64,000 nt of DNA. Origin: Breoghania sp. L-A4. Lineage in GTDB: Bacteria > Pseudomonadota > Alphaproteobacteria > Rhizobiales > Stappiaceae. The stretch spans positions 620,001 to 684,000 of the forward strand of contig NZ_CP031841.1 of the NCBI RefSeq assembly GCF_003432385.1, written 5' to 3'. Both the position numbers and the translations under genes were made by a program. Shown piece by piece: positions 38,219 through 47,080 of this stretch; positions within the stretch are counted from its first letter, which is position 1; each line of letters begins with the position of its first letter. Under the pieces are notes generated by a model that made no database searches, was not told the origin of the DNA, and saw nothing but the letters and a program-made list of their open reading frames with translations.

Positions 38219-39739
38219 ATGAGCGACACGGGCAGCGACAGACGGGCTGACAAGGGATCCCTGGTCACGACGGAAGAGGGCGCTGACGCGCAGCCGGCGC
38301 GCCGTCACGTCGGCCTGTCGGCCAAGCTGCTGGTGCTGACGATCTCGTTCGTGATGCTCAGCGAAATCCTGATCTTCGTGCCCTCGGTCGCCAATTTCCG
38401 CAACACCTGGCTTGCCGACAAGCTGACGACGGCCGGCGTCGCCGCGGCCGTGCTGGCGGAGACCGACGTGGTTTCCAAGGCGCTGCAGGCGCGGCTGCTG
38501 GCCTCCACCGATGCGGTGGCGATTGCGCTCAACGACGGGCCGACGCGGCGGCTGATCGCCATGAGCGAGATGCCGCCGCAGGTCGACCGGCACATCGACA
38601 TGACGGGCATGAACCCCTCACTCGCGATCTGGCAGGCTTTCGACACGCTGTTCAACGGTGAGGGGCGGATGATTCGCCTTGTCGGCTCGGCGCAGATGGG
38701 CACGTCCGGTCAGATCGAGATTGTCATGCCGGAGGCGCCGCTGCGGCACGAAATGCTGGCGTTTGCCGGCCGGATTCTCGCTCTGTCCCTGGTGATCTCG
38801 GTGATCACGGCCTCGCTGGTCTACATCAGCCTGCGGTGGCTCTTCGTGCGCCCCTTGCAGCGGCTGATCGCCAACATGGCGCGGTTCGCGGAAGCGCCGG
38901 AGGATCCGGAACGCCGGATCGTGCCGTCCGGGCGGGCCGATGAAATCGGCGATGCGGAAGTCCGGCTGTCGGCCATGCAGACCACGCTGGGCCAGACGCT
39001 GCACCAGCAGCGCCGGCTCGCGGATCTCGGGCTTGCGGTCTCCAAGATCAACCACGACCTGCGCAATCTCCTGGCTTCCGCCCAGCTGTTTCTCGAGCGG
39101 CTGGAAACCAGCCCCGATCCTCTGGCGCGCCGGCTGGCGCCGAAGATCGTCTCGACCCTCGACCGGGCCGTCGACTATACGCGTGCCGTGATGGCCTACG
39201 GCCGGGCGCAGGAAGCGCCGCCCAAGCGCCGCCTGGTGCGCCTGCGCGCGATTGTCGAGGATGTCGGCCAGGTGTTGGGTCTGGTGGAGAGTGCCGAGAT
39301 CCAGTGGGAGAATCGGGTCGCCGCGGACATGGAGGTCGATGCGGATCCGGAGCAGATCTTCCGCGTGTTGATGAACCTGTGCCGCAATTCCGTGCAGGCG
39401 CTGCAGGGCGAGAGCAATGCGGCGGTCGTCAAGCGCCTGGTGGTGGAAGCGGAGCGCCAGGGCACGGTCGCCACCATCCGGGTCGCCGATACCGGGCCCG
39501 GGGTGCCGGAGCGTGCGCGCGCCCATCTGTTCCGCGCCTTCCAGGGATCCGCGCGGCCCGGCGGGACGGGGCTGGGGCTGGCCATTGCCGCGGAGCTGGT
39601 GCGCGCCCATGGCGGGACCGTGGTGCTGGAAGACACCGGCGTGGGCGCCACCTTCCGCATTTCCCTGCCCGACAGGCCCGTCGACATCGCCCAGGCGCGG
39701 TCCGAGCACGCGCGCGCCGCCCGCTCCGCGCGCTCTTGA
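38219..39739 (+). CDS. Sensor histidine kinase, orphan
   Basis: 506 aa. Two membrane spans flank a ~150-residue periplasmic sensor region: LLVLTISFVMLSEILIFV near residue 40 and LALSLVISVITASLVYIS near 190. A HAMP-like linker follows. The H-box is KINHDLRNLLASAQ. The ATP domain shows NLCRNSVQAL (N), DTGPGVP (G1) and GGTGLGLAIA (G2). There is no response regulator next to it, so the partner is elsewhere. Start ATG at 38219. Confidence 0.88.
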   Translation: MSDTGSDRRADKGSLVTTEEGADAQPARRHVGLSAKLLVLTISFVMLSEILIFVPSVANFRNTWLADKLTTAGVAAAVLAETDVVSKALQARLLASTDAVAIALNDGPTRRLIAMSEMPPQVDRHIDMTGMNPSLAIWQAFDTLFNGEGRMIRLVGSAQMGTSGQIEIVMPEAPLRHEMLAFAGRILALSLVISVITASLVYISLRWLFVRPLQRLIANMARFAEAPEDPERRIVPSGRADEIGDAEVRLSAMQTTLGQTLHQQRRLADLGLAVSKINHDLRNLLASAQLFLERLETSPDPLARRLAPKIVSTLDRAVDYTRAVMAYGRAQEAPPKRRLVRLRAIVEDVGQVLGLVESAEIQWENRVAADMEVDADPEQIFRVLMNLCRNSVQALQGESNAAVVKRLVVEAERQGTVATIRVADTGPGVPERARAHLFRAFQGSARPGGTGLGLAIAAELVRAHGGTVVLEDTGVGATFRISLPDRPVDIAQARSEHARAARSARS

Positions 39740-40202
39740 TACATGCCTCTCCGTATGCGGCCGAAGGGCATTGACGGCTTGTCGGTATCTTCGCGCGGTT
39801 GCATGGGGTTGCGGCAGCACCGGTGAAGGACCGACGCCAGCTCCCGCGATCAAAGAACAACGGTGTCTCTCTCCCGCAGCTGTTCTGTGGGGAACCAGTT
39901 TCCTGACCGTACCGGCATGGAAAAGGGACCCCGTCGCCCAAGCCGAGGGCTGCGCACGCGGATCCGTCGGTGGCAGGGATTCGCGATTCCATGGCTGAAA
40001 CGGGCACCCTACGGGCGGGCGGCGCCGGCGCTTTCCACAGGCAGCGAAGGGCTTTTCGCGGGCGCGCAGAAATACGCCGGCAAGCTCTTGCATTCGCCCA
40101 AAGGAGGCAGTAGGAGTAGCGCCCTGTTGGCAAGCCGGTCGCGGCTGCGAACACGCGGCGGGTTCTCCACCCGACGCATCGGCTCACATGACGCCGAAGA
40201 AT
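39740..40202. other. Intergenic region before tRNA-Arg
   Basis: About 460 bp with no supported gene. Open frames here show no family motif. The tRNA promoter should lie in the right part. Confidence 0.4.
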
Positions 40203-40279
40203 GCACCGGTAGCTCAGCTGGATAGAGCACCAGACTACGAATCTGGGGGTCGGGGGTTCGAATCCTCCCCGGTGCACCA
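40203..40279 (+). tRNA. tRNA-Arg (anticodon ACG)
   Basis: 77 nt with encoded CCA. The acceptor stem GCACCGG pairs with CCGGTGC, the anticodon loop is CTACGAA between CCAGA and TCTGG, the variable loop is 5 nt, and the T-arm is GGGGG-TTCGAAT-CCTCC. Its 3' 45 nt are the attachment site of the element to its right, yet the tRNA is complete. Confidence 0.97.
40235..40279 (+). repeat. attL: tRNA-side attachment repeat (45 bp)
   Basis: The last 45 nt of tRNA-Arg, from the anticodon loop to CCA. It matches 52010-52052 over its full length except that two G5 runs here are G4 runs there. Confidence 0.85.
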
Positions 40280-40289
40280 ATCTTTTCAA

Positions 40290-41372
40290 TCACTTAGCTG
40301 CCTCCTTCTCGCCCTGCGAGGTCATGGTTTGCAGTTGGTTTGCAAAAGCTGTCTCGTTTTTGTTCTCCAACCGGGCTATCGCCTGCTCCGCAAGCGGCCG
40401 GGTCAGCGCAAGATACTTCTCCAAAATTGTGCTCACTGTTCGCAGCGAATGGCCTGTGATCGCGGCGATTTCCGGCAATGTGCATCCGGCTTCTGCGAGC
40501 ATTGTCACGGCCGTGCCGCGTAGGTCGTGGAAGTGCAGCCCAGTGATGCCAGCCTTGTCGGCCGCCGCTTTCCAAGCATGGCGAAAATTATAGGCCGTCC
40601 AGGGCCTTCCCGTTTTCGTGGTCAGGATCACAACCGAATCGCGCGGCAGGCTGTCCAGCATCGCTTTGAGCGCCTTGGTGCATGGCACCACGACACGCGC
40701 GCCGGTCTTGCTCTGGCGAATGTCGAGGCATCGGCCGTCAAAGTTCGTCCAGGACAATCGCAGAAGGTCGCCTTGGCGCTGGCCGGTGTGGAGCGCGAGG
40801 ATCAATGCCCGCTGAAGGTCCACGGGTGCGTCCTCGCAAAAGGCTTTGATGTGCTGCGGCAACCAGATGGCTTCGGACCGGTTCGCCTTGTAGAGCCGTT
40901 TGAAGCCGATCACATGGTTATGGTCAACGTGGCCGTTTTCCTTTGCCCACGACAGCATAGCGGAAATGATCGATAGCCGGTTATCGGCTTCGCGCAGGCC
41001 AGAGGATCGCGCGAGTTTTGCGCGCCATTCCAGAAATTCCCGACGAACGCGAGGGTCATTCAAGACCGCGATCGGCATGTCCCCAAACTCGGCTTCGACC
41101 TTCGTCAGGATGCGGCGGTATTCGCGCTTGGTGCTGTCCGCCCGGTTGTCGAATTCCGGGGACAGGGTGAAGTCGCGAATGAGGCCGATCACTGTTCCTG
41201 CGTGCCGATCGAGGCCGATCTTTTCCGCCTCGTGTATCGCCGCTAGGAATTCGGGCGAACCCGGTTCTCCCGGCAGTGGATGGCCGGTCGCGCGGTGATA
41301 GCGGTAGACGGCTTTGGTGCCGTCTGCCCGCCGCTTCGTCACAGTGTTGATGCCCTTAAGCCGGACGCGCAT
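40290..41372 (-). CDS. Tyrosine recombinase (integrase) of the satellite
   Basis: About 360 aa from the ATG at 41372 (MRVRLKGINTV); a longer frame reaches 41423. Phage-integrase catalytic set: Arg in TGQRQGDLLRL, HFHDLRGTAVTMLAEAG (HxxR), GHSLRTV and the Tyr in ILEKYLAL. An N-terminal SAM-like core-binding domain covers residues ~75-170. It ends 10 bp from the tRNA it uses as attachment site, and reads away from the rest of the element. It mediates attL/attR recombination. Confidence 0.94.
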   Translation of the reverse strand: MRVRLKGINTVTKRRADGTKAVYRYHRATGHPLPGEPGSPEFLAAIHEAEKIGLDRHAGTVIGLIRDFTLSPEFDNRADSTKREYRRILTKVEAEFGDMPIAVLNDPRVRREFLEWRAKLARSSGLREADNRLSIISAMLSWAKENGHVDHNHVIGFKRLYKANRSEAIWLPQHIKAFCEDAPVDLQRALILALHTGQRQGDLLRLSWTNFDGRCLDIRQSKTGARVVVPCTKALKAMLDSLPRDSVVILTTKTGRPWTAYNFRHAWKAAADKAGITGLHFHDLRGTAVTMLAEAGCTLPEIAAITGHSLRTVSTILEKYLALTRPLAEQAIARLENKNETAFANQLQTMTSQGEKEAAK

Positions 41373-41553
41373 CTTTTTGCCTCTTCCAAATATCGAACGG
41401 GGCCACCGCTTCCGTGGGTTCATCGCTACCGGTCAGGAGCACGATCTTCCCATCGGGCTCCATCTCGACGCGGGTAACGCCGAGGCCCGCCGCGCGAAGT
41501 CCCTTTGCCACCCTGGTCACGTCGCCCTGCCTGAAAATCAATTTTCTCGCCAT
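41356..41553 (-). CDS. Small hypothetical protein upstream of integrase
   Basis: 65 aa, begins MARKLIFRQGDVTRVAKGLR. Basic, with no known domain that I can name. Overlaps the integrase start by 17 nt, so it is probably co-expressed. Small proteins at this spot may act in integration or excision control; that is a guess from position. Confidence 0.65.
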   Translation of the reverse strand: MARKLIFRQGDVTRVAKGLRAAGLGVTRVEMEPDGKIVLLTGSDEPTEAVAPFDIWKRQKDARPA

Positions 41554-41655
41554 TGACCAGTCTCCAATTGAATTTGCGGCCTGCGGTTGCCCTGGGCGAA
41601 CCCAGCTGCATCGGGCAACCGCTCAAGGCGGGACCGCGCCGCCTGGCACTTGTGT

Positions 41656-41991
41656 CTAAAGGGCGTGGCCCAACAGCTTGACGCGGGCAGTCGGATCGCC
41701 CGCGCCAGAAGCCACAATCGCCGTGCCGATACGCACGTTGTCGGTGGCCGTCGGCGTTGCCTGTTTGGCGGCGGCGTCCCAATAAGCCGGCGCGCCGGCC
41801 GTCATCGAAGCGCCGGCTTCCTTGGCAATGTCGAACACGCCTTCGGTGACCAGTTCCACGTCGTCACCTTCGGCTGCCGTGATGGCGGCAACCCCGAACA
41901 GGTGATCGATCAGCACGCCGGCGCCGGAGGTGGCGCCACCCACCGGCGCGGTTGCGGTGATCGTCCCACCGGCCTGAATGAAGTTCTTCAT
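41656..41991 (-). CDS. DUF2190 family phage protein (capsid decoration type)
   Basis: 111 aa. DUF2190 features: MKNFIQAGGTITATAPVGG start, GVLIDHLFGVA, YWDAAAKQAT and IGTAIVASGAGD. Members in this position, directly downstream of the capsid gene, are thought to be head-decoration or minor head proteins. Ends the head module. Confidence 0.85.
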   Translation of the reverse strand: MKNFIQAGGTITATAPVGGATSGAGVLIDHLFGVAAITAAEGDDVELVTEGVFDIAKEAGASMTAGAPAYWDAAAKQATPTATDNVRIGTAIVASGAGDPTARVKLLGHAL

Positions 41992-41994
41992 GTC

Positions 41995-42213
41995 TCAAAG
42001 TCCCTTGGTGGAATTGATGTAGACGGTCCGGACCGGCTTGCGTCCCTGGAGCGCCGTGATCCGGCGTTCCAGGGCGGCGATCGCCGAGGCGAGTTCTGTG
42101 TCGGTCCGGTAGCGGACTTCCTCCTCGCCGAAGCGCACGCTGTGTGTGCCGCTGTCGCGGGCCACGTGAAGCTTTTCGAGGCGGGCTTGCAGCCCCTCAA
42201 GAGTTTCCGCCAT
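41995..42213 (-). CDS. gpW-like phage head-tail joining protein
   Basis: 72 aa, highly helical: LEGLQARLEKLHVARDSG, FGEEEVRYRTDTELASAI and a C-terminal basic VRTVYINSTKGL. The size and helix-hairpin layout fit gpW-type head-completion proteins, although direct similarity to lambda gpW is weak. It lies between capsid and DUF2190 genes. It would seal the portal after packaging and prepare the head for a tail. Confidence 0.65.
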   Translation of the reverse strand: MAETLEGLQARLEKLHVARDSGTHSVRFGEEEVRYRTDTELASAIAALERRITALQGRKPVRTVYINSTKGL

Positions 42214-42223
42214 GGCTAGAACC

Positions 42224-44005
42224 TCACTCGCCCGGGTTCATGTACCAACCGCGCCAGTCGAGGAACGACGCCCCGAAGTCGAGCCGGACCTTCACCTCCA
42301 CGCCGTCCACTTCAAAGCCCGCGCGGCTGTCGGTCTGCGGACCTTCCGAGCCTTGCAGGTAGGCGTATTCCAGCCCCTCGACGGTGGCCGGGTCGGCGGC
42401 GATGTACCAGCGGGCCGGATCGGTCAACCGTGCCTCGATCAGCGGCGTGAGCTTGCCGCCGAAGGGGTTCACGTCTTCCGTCTTGTTCGGCTGGATGCTG
42501 GCGAGGATGGTTTCCGCCGCCGTCTCCAGTTCCGGCGGCAGCAGCAGGTACTTGGGCGCGATCGCGATCGGCTGGCCGTTGATGCCCTTCTGACGGCGCA
42601 TAGCGAGACGGGCCGCTGACAACGCGTCAACCGAGATGCCCGCGCCGACTGCAGCAAGGTTGCCGTGATCTGCATGGAACACTGTCTTGCCGTCTTCCAT
42701 GCTCGGGCCGAGGCCATTGGCCTTGACCAGAAGATCCACCAGAAACTGCGCCTCGAATTGGGACGCCGCCGCGCCGAGCTTGCCGGCCATATCGGTGAAG
42801 GCGCCGAGATCGTCATTGACCAGCGCTTGCCGGGAGAGGCCGACGATCGTTCCATAAGTGCCGATGGCGTAAGTTTCCTTGGCCTCGACAAAACCGGAAT
42901 GCTTGTACTCGCCGTGCTCGTTGACCTTCTCCAGCTTGGCGAGGTCGGCCGCCTGCACCTTGGTCTTGGCGCGGAAGTCCTTGTGCGTCGTCTGCCGCCC
43001 CAGCTGTTTGATCGGCGAGGGTGCCGCCTGATAGCTCGCCCGCATCACCCGGTTGGCGGTGTCGGCGAAGATCACGGGGAAGTCGCTGGTTGTGTTGAGC
43101 GCCCGCGTGATCGTCTCGGCCGGGTTGAAGGCCGTGGTCGAGACACCGGCGCGCTGGAGGCAGTCGCGCGCCATGTCCAGCGTCGTCATGCTGGCATAGG
43201 CGCGTGCCGGCTCAGATAGGGCATGGCCGGGATTGACGCGCGTGGCATAAACCGCCTCGCCCATGCGGGTGGCGATGGTGGCCGGGTCGTCGTGGTGCTG
43301 CATGTTGGTGCTGCGGGCCGTGGGCGTATCGCTCTGACGGGTGCGCATCTCCTCCAGCGCCGCCGCCCGTGCCTCGTCATCGGAGGCGCCGCGATCGATC
43401 AGCCCGTTCGCCCAATCGGCGCCGAGCGTGAATGTCGTGGCGAGCGCGCGGATTTCCTGATTGACCACCGCGCGGGTGTCGATCGGGGGCGCTTGCGGGG
43501 TTTCGATTTCGGGGGGCATTTCATGTCCTCGGGTTCGTGCGGCGGGGTCGGCTCCCACCGGCACAAGGCTGACTTCGCGTAGCTCCCAAGCGGTGACGGT
43601 TCGGATGCGTGCGCCCGCCGCATCCTTGCCGTCTCGCCATGTCTTGGGCAGATAGCCGACACTCACGTTTCGGATGATCCCCGCCTTGATGTCCTGCCAG
43701 AAGGCATCGTGCCGGGGAGAGACTTGAACCTTGACGATCAGGCTGCCGGCGTCGAAGCGCACGGCGCGCACCACGCCCAGCACGTTGTCCAGGCCGTCCT
43801 GCCGGTGACTGTCGAGAAGCGGCATGCCTTCAAGCCGCGACAGGTCGATAGAGGTCGCGGAGACTTCCAGCACCTCGACAAAGGGGCCGGCGATATCACG
43901 CCGCTCAACGCCGGCGCCGGTCGAGGCGACCAATTCGACGGTGCGGGTGTCGTCATCGACGGAGGCGGGCGTGAAGCCCGCGCGGATCGTCACCGGTGCA
44001 TTCAT
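42224..44005 (-). CDS. Prohead protease - major capsid protein fusion
   Basis: 593 aa. Residues ~1-165 look like a U35-type prohead protease: GMPLLDSHRQDGLDNVLG with the catalytic His, and RNVSVGYLP with the Ser. A ~110-residue Pro/Gln and charged linker with scaffold character follows. Residues ~290-593 resemble a Mu-like major head subunit: SPIKQLGRQTTHKDFRAKT, YGTIVGLSRQALVNDDLGAF, PKYLLLPPELE. The start overlaps the portal stop (ATGA). A single chain that supplies protease, scaffold and shell is a known phage fusion and saves space in a small genome. Confidence 0.88.
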   Translation of the reverse strand: MNAPVTIRAGFTPASVDDDTRTVELVASTGAGVERRDIAGPFVEVLEVSATSIDLSRLEGMPLLDSHRQDGLDNVLGVVRAVRFDAGSLIVKVQVSPRHDAFWQDIKAGIIRNVSVGYLPKTWRDGKDAAGARIRTVTAWELREVSLVPVGADPAARTRGHEMPPEIETPQAPPIDTRAVVNQEIRALATTFTLGADWANGLIDRGASDDEARAAALEEMRTRQSDTPTARSTNMQHHDDPATIATRMGEAVYATRVNPGHALSEPARAYASMTTLDMARDCLQRAGVSTTAFNPAETITRALNTTSDFPVIFADTANRVMRASYQAAPSPIKQLGRQTTHKDFRAKTKVQAADLAKLEKVNEHGEYKHSGFVEAKETYAIGTYGTIVGLSRQALVNDDLGAFTDMAGKLGAAASQFEAQFLVDLLVKANGLGPSMEDGKTVFHADHGNLAAVGAGISVDALSAARLAMRRQKGINGQPIAIAPKYLLLPPELETAAETILASIQPNKTEDVNPFGGKLTPLIEARLTDPARWYIAADPATVEGLEYAYLQGSEGPQTDSRAGFEVDGVEVKVRLDFGASFLDWRGWYMNPGE

Positions 44006-45373
44006 TGCGCTGTCTCCATAGAGATGCCGAGGCCCGACAGGCGCGCCGCATCCGCCGCGATCTCGGCGTCCACGTCTTCCGCGTCGTAGCCGCGTTCGGC
44101 GATGATTTCCGAGCGAGACCGAAGCCGCGCATCAAGCGCGATCTTCGCCGCCTTCGCGTCGCTTTCCGGATCGACCCATGCCCAGGCGGGGGAAGCCACT
44201 TGACCGCCTCGAAGGTCGAGCGGTCCGCCTGATAGCTCGCCGCCGGGATCGTGCCCGCCAGAACTTCGGCACGGATGAACTGACGCCACACTGGCCGGCA
44301 AAGGCCGAAGACCAGGACATGGTGCTGGATAGCCTGACAGAAGCGGCGGAACTCCATCAGTGCCGCGCGGGCGCTGGAATAGTTGGTGTGGGAATAGTCG
44401 CCGGTCGCCTGTTCGTAGGTGACGCCCATGCCGGCGGCGATCATGCGGAACGTCGTATCCATCAACGCGCCGGCACCGCCCTGGTCGGGTGCGTCGGGGA
44501 ATTCGATGTGCTTGCCGAGCGGCAGGTTGATCAGCGCGCCGGGTTCAAGGCCGGCTTGGAGCGTGCCGTCGGTCCGTTCCCCATCGTATGGCGGCGTGCC
44601 GTCCGGCTCGGTGATGAAGCCCGCGTGCAGCGCCGCCACGCGGGCGCGCACCAGCATGGCGTCCATGAGGCTGTCGAGTTCGCGGGCCGGCACGAGGATA
44701 GGAGCGAACCACGACAGCCCACGAACCTGTCCGGGGATCAGGGCCGGAACAGATGAATGACGTCGCCCGCCGGCATCCGCACGGGCGCGTGCGGAAGGCC
44801 GGCGAGCGCATCGCCGGGCGCTGCCCGACGAAGCCAGTAGGCGGCAACCCGGCCGGCGGCATCAAACTCGACGCCCTGGTGGATCGCGCCGCCGTTGATG
44901 AGAGATTGGGTTTTGGAGCGGTCCAACTGTTCCGGGTGCAGCCGGCGAAGCTGCGGCGCGCCCGTGTCGGGGTGGCCGAGAAGCAGGAACAAGGCTTCAC
45001 CAAAGGTGGCAAGGTCGCGAATGGCAAGTTGCTGGAGGCCGTAGAAGTCGGTCAGTCCGCCCGCGTCGGCTTCGTCCGTCCAGGCTTTGAAGCGGCGGTG
45101 CAGAATGCGCCGGGTCGCTTCGTCCTCATGTTCGGAACGCGGCTTGATGCCGTCGCCCGCCACGTTGGTGGCGAGGCTTTCCAGCATGCGCACGCCCGTC
45201 GGATTGTTGAGGGCGTAGTGCAGGGCGCGGGTTGCGACGGTAGAGGCCAGCGCATGCACGCTGCCGGCATTGGCGAGCGTGCCGCTGTCGCGCCAACGGC
45301 GTCCCCCGCCGCCAGCCTCAAGGGCCGGCGCGGAGCGCTGGAACAGACGGGCGAGAGTGGAGCGGACGGTCAT
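44002..45373 (-). pseudogene. Phage portal protein (lambda type), interrupted by two apparent 1-nt deletions
   Basis: Start ATG at 45373 overlaps the previous stop (ATGA). N-terminal portion: ALNNPTGVRMLESLATNVAG, FYGLQQLAIRDLATFGEALF, HPEQLDRS. Break one: GGG 44741-44743 (one C short on the coding strand), after which RPLIPGQVRGLSWFAP restores the lambda-portal core, then GVTYEQATGDYSHTNYSSAR. Break two: GGGGG 44188-44192; repair gives KWLPPAWAWVDPESDAKA and the C-terminus to 44002. The repaired protein is 457 aa. Both breaks are homopolymer undercalls, so a working portal is likely. Confidence 0.85.
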
Positions 45374-45866
45374 CCGGCGTTGCCCCAAAGCTCAACCGCC
45401 AGGTCGATGCCCGCACGCTCGGCGCGTTGACGCAGGACGGCGGCGGCGGCCGTGATGTTGCTCAGCATGATGCCGAGGATGTCCGCACCGTCGGTCGTCA
45501 ACTGCGCCAGATCGGCGCCCGTGCCGCAAAACGCGATAGGACCACCCTGAAAGGCGCCGACGGTAAGCCGTCCGATGAAGACCGACTTAAAGCCTTCATC
45601 CAAGCGGAACACCGCGCTGGTGTCGCGGATGAGCGGCATTTGCTCTTCGATAGCAGGAATGGCGGCGCGCACGATATTGCGGGCCAGTTCCATGCTCATG
45701 CCGTGGCCGTCGGGCGAAGCGTGGAAGTTCATCATCACGTTTGTGATCAATGCATTGAACGCGGAGTACTCGCGGTTTTCAAAGGGAGCATGCCGCGACG
45801 GTTGGTGTTGTTGAGATCGTCGATGTTGAGTTTGGTCAGGGCGAGGAACTGGGCACGGGTAAGCAA
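45370..45866 (-). pseudogene. Hypothetical protein of the head operon, apparent 1-nt deletion
   Basis: As read, the open part starts at 45750 (126 aa). A frame with an AAGGAG ribosome binding site and a TTG start at 45866 covers the 5' end and breaks at AAA 45781-45783. Adding one base gives GMLPFENREYSAFNALITN and a 165-aa protein. The first ~40 residues (LTRAQFLALTKLNIDDLNN, then RRGMLPF) resemble weak HTH proteins, but I do not recognise the family. The stop is coupled to the portal start, so it is co-translated with it. Confidence 0.6.
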
Positions 45867-45993
45867 ATCAGTCTCCTTTTCGTGGTTGCGTGTACCATGT
45901 CAATTCCACCGCGTGAGGTCAACAAGGTAGGGCATCTAGGACCCACCTGCGTGTCACCAATTTCTCGAATCGCCTTGTCAGACCCGGAGTTGT

Positions 45994-46313
45994 TCACAGG
46001 ACGCCGGCGTCTTCGCGGGGCAAAATGTGGCGCGTTCGCTCAACAAACGTTCCCTCGTCCAGGACCCGATCAAAACGCACGACCTGGACGAACGAGCATC
46101 GCTCGCCCGGCGTGCCGCCCAGCCCGACAAACCAGCGGCTGCCGGTGTCCGAGGTGGCTGCATCCATCGCTTGCTTCAATTCGCGGGCGTGGAAGGCGAC
46201 GGTTTCGACGGGGAGGCCATGGCAGGCAGAGCCGCCGCCGGCAGGGCGACGACAGGCAGAGCGCCGAGCACGGCGCGGCGGGAAAGACCGGCGGAATTTG
46301 ATTGATCGGTCAT
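45994..46313 (-). pseudogene. Hypothetical protein with Tat-like leader, apparent 1-nt deletion
   Basis: From the ATG at 46313 the frame reads MTDQSNSAGLSRRAVLGALP and then VVALPAAALPAMAS, a twin-arginine-like leader with an AxA-type site. The frame breaks at GGGG 46210-46213 (one C short on the coding strand). Repair gives ASPVETVAFHARELKQAMDAA and continues to 45994, 106 aa in total. Function unknown. It starts 3 bp after the preceding gene. Export is inferred from the leader alone; a secreted protein in a head operon is odd. Confidence 0.55.
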
Positions 46314-46316
46314 GGT

Positions 46317-46622
46317 TCACCGGAACCAGCGGTTATGGTTCGGACCGAAAAGGCAGAGGTCCTCGTCCTCGAAGTCCATATCGTCTTCGCATTCCTCATC
46401 CGGATCGCCGGGCGCGGACCGCAGAACATGGGCTGTTGAGCCTTCCGGCCACCCCAAAGCCGGCTCGTCGTCTTGGGTATCCTCAAGGCATGGATCCCCG
46501 TCAACGTGATCGAGAAGCGCAATCAACTGCTCGATCGCGGCTTCGATCTTTTGCCGTGTCTCCGGCACGACCGTCATCCAGATCGGGACAAAGTTCTCCC
46601 GATCGCGAAAATGGGTGTCCAT
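46317..46622 (-). CDS. Acidic hypothetical protein
   Basis: 101 aa. Helical VVPETRQKIEAAIEQLIALLDH followed by an acidic C-terminal half (DPDEECEDDMDFEDED). Similar acidic proteins are common in alphaproteobacterial accessory regions; no function is known. First gene of the minus-strand run to the portal; divergent from the XRE gene. Confidence 0.6.
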   Translation of the reverse strand: MDTHFRDRENFVPIWMTVVPETRQKIEAAIEQLIALLDHVDGDPCLEDTQDDEPALGWPEGSTAHVLRSAPGDPDEECEDDMDFEDEDLCLFGPNHNRWFR

Positions 46623-46703
46623 TCGCGGCTCCTGTGATACATAACTAAAATACGTGAGATGAAGCTAAACCGTTCGATCAATTCGAGTCAAGCGATAAGC
46701 GTT

Positions 46704-46967
46704 ATGAATAACGAAAAAAGTTGCCCTTTATTGCCAGCGCAATGTCGAGCTGCACGAGGCCTCATTGATTGGTCGCAGGCACAACTCGCGCAAGCCGCTT
46801 CTGTAGGATTGAGTACCGTTCGAAACTTCGAAACGGGTAGGAGCAATCCCGTGAAAAACAATCTCAACGCAATCCGCACAGCACTGGAAACTGCTGGCGT
46901 CGAGTTCATTTCTGGAAATGGTGGCGGACCGGGCGTGAGATTGGAAAAAAAACTTACTCAGACCTAA
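46704..46967 (+). CDS. XRE-family transcriptional regulator
   Basis: 87 aa from the ATG at 46704; 46659 is an alternative upstream ATG. Helix-turn-helix [29 protein letters not shown] is the familiar alphaproteobacterial Cro/CI-like type. It ends in [16 protein letters not shown]. It faces away from the minus-strand head genes and precedes the AT-rich membrane protein on the same strand. Likely regulates the divergent 46622 promoter and/or its own; this is inferred from position. Confidence 0.85.
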   Translation: MNNEKSCPLLPAQCRAARGLIDWSQAQLAQAASVGLSTVRNFETGRSNPVKNNLNAIRTALETAGVEFISGNGGGPGVRLEKKLTQT

Positions 46968-47080
46968 TTGGTGTGCAAATGACTGGTTAGAAAGCGTTGC
47001 TTTTTTGGAGTACAAGAGAATAAGCTTGGCTAAATGCAGAAAATTGTGCGCTTTACGAAATTTTTCTAAAGGTATTTCTC

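Noticed and set aside
39429-40289. 286-aa minus-strand frame with GFEPPTPRF-like peptide
   Set aside because: That peptide is the well-known artefact of translating the antisense strand of a tRNA gene.
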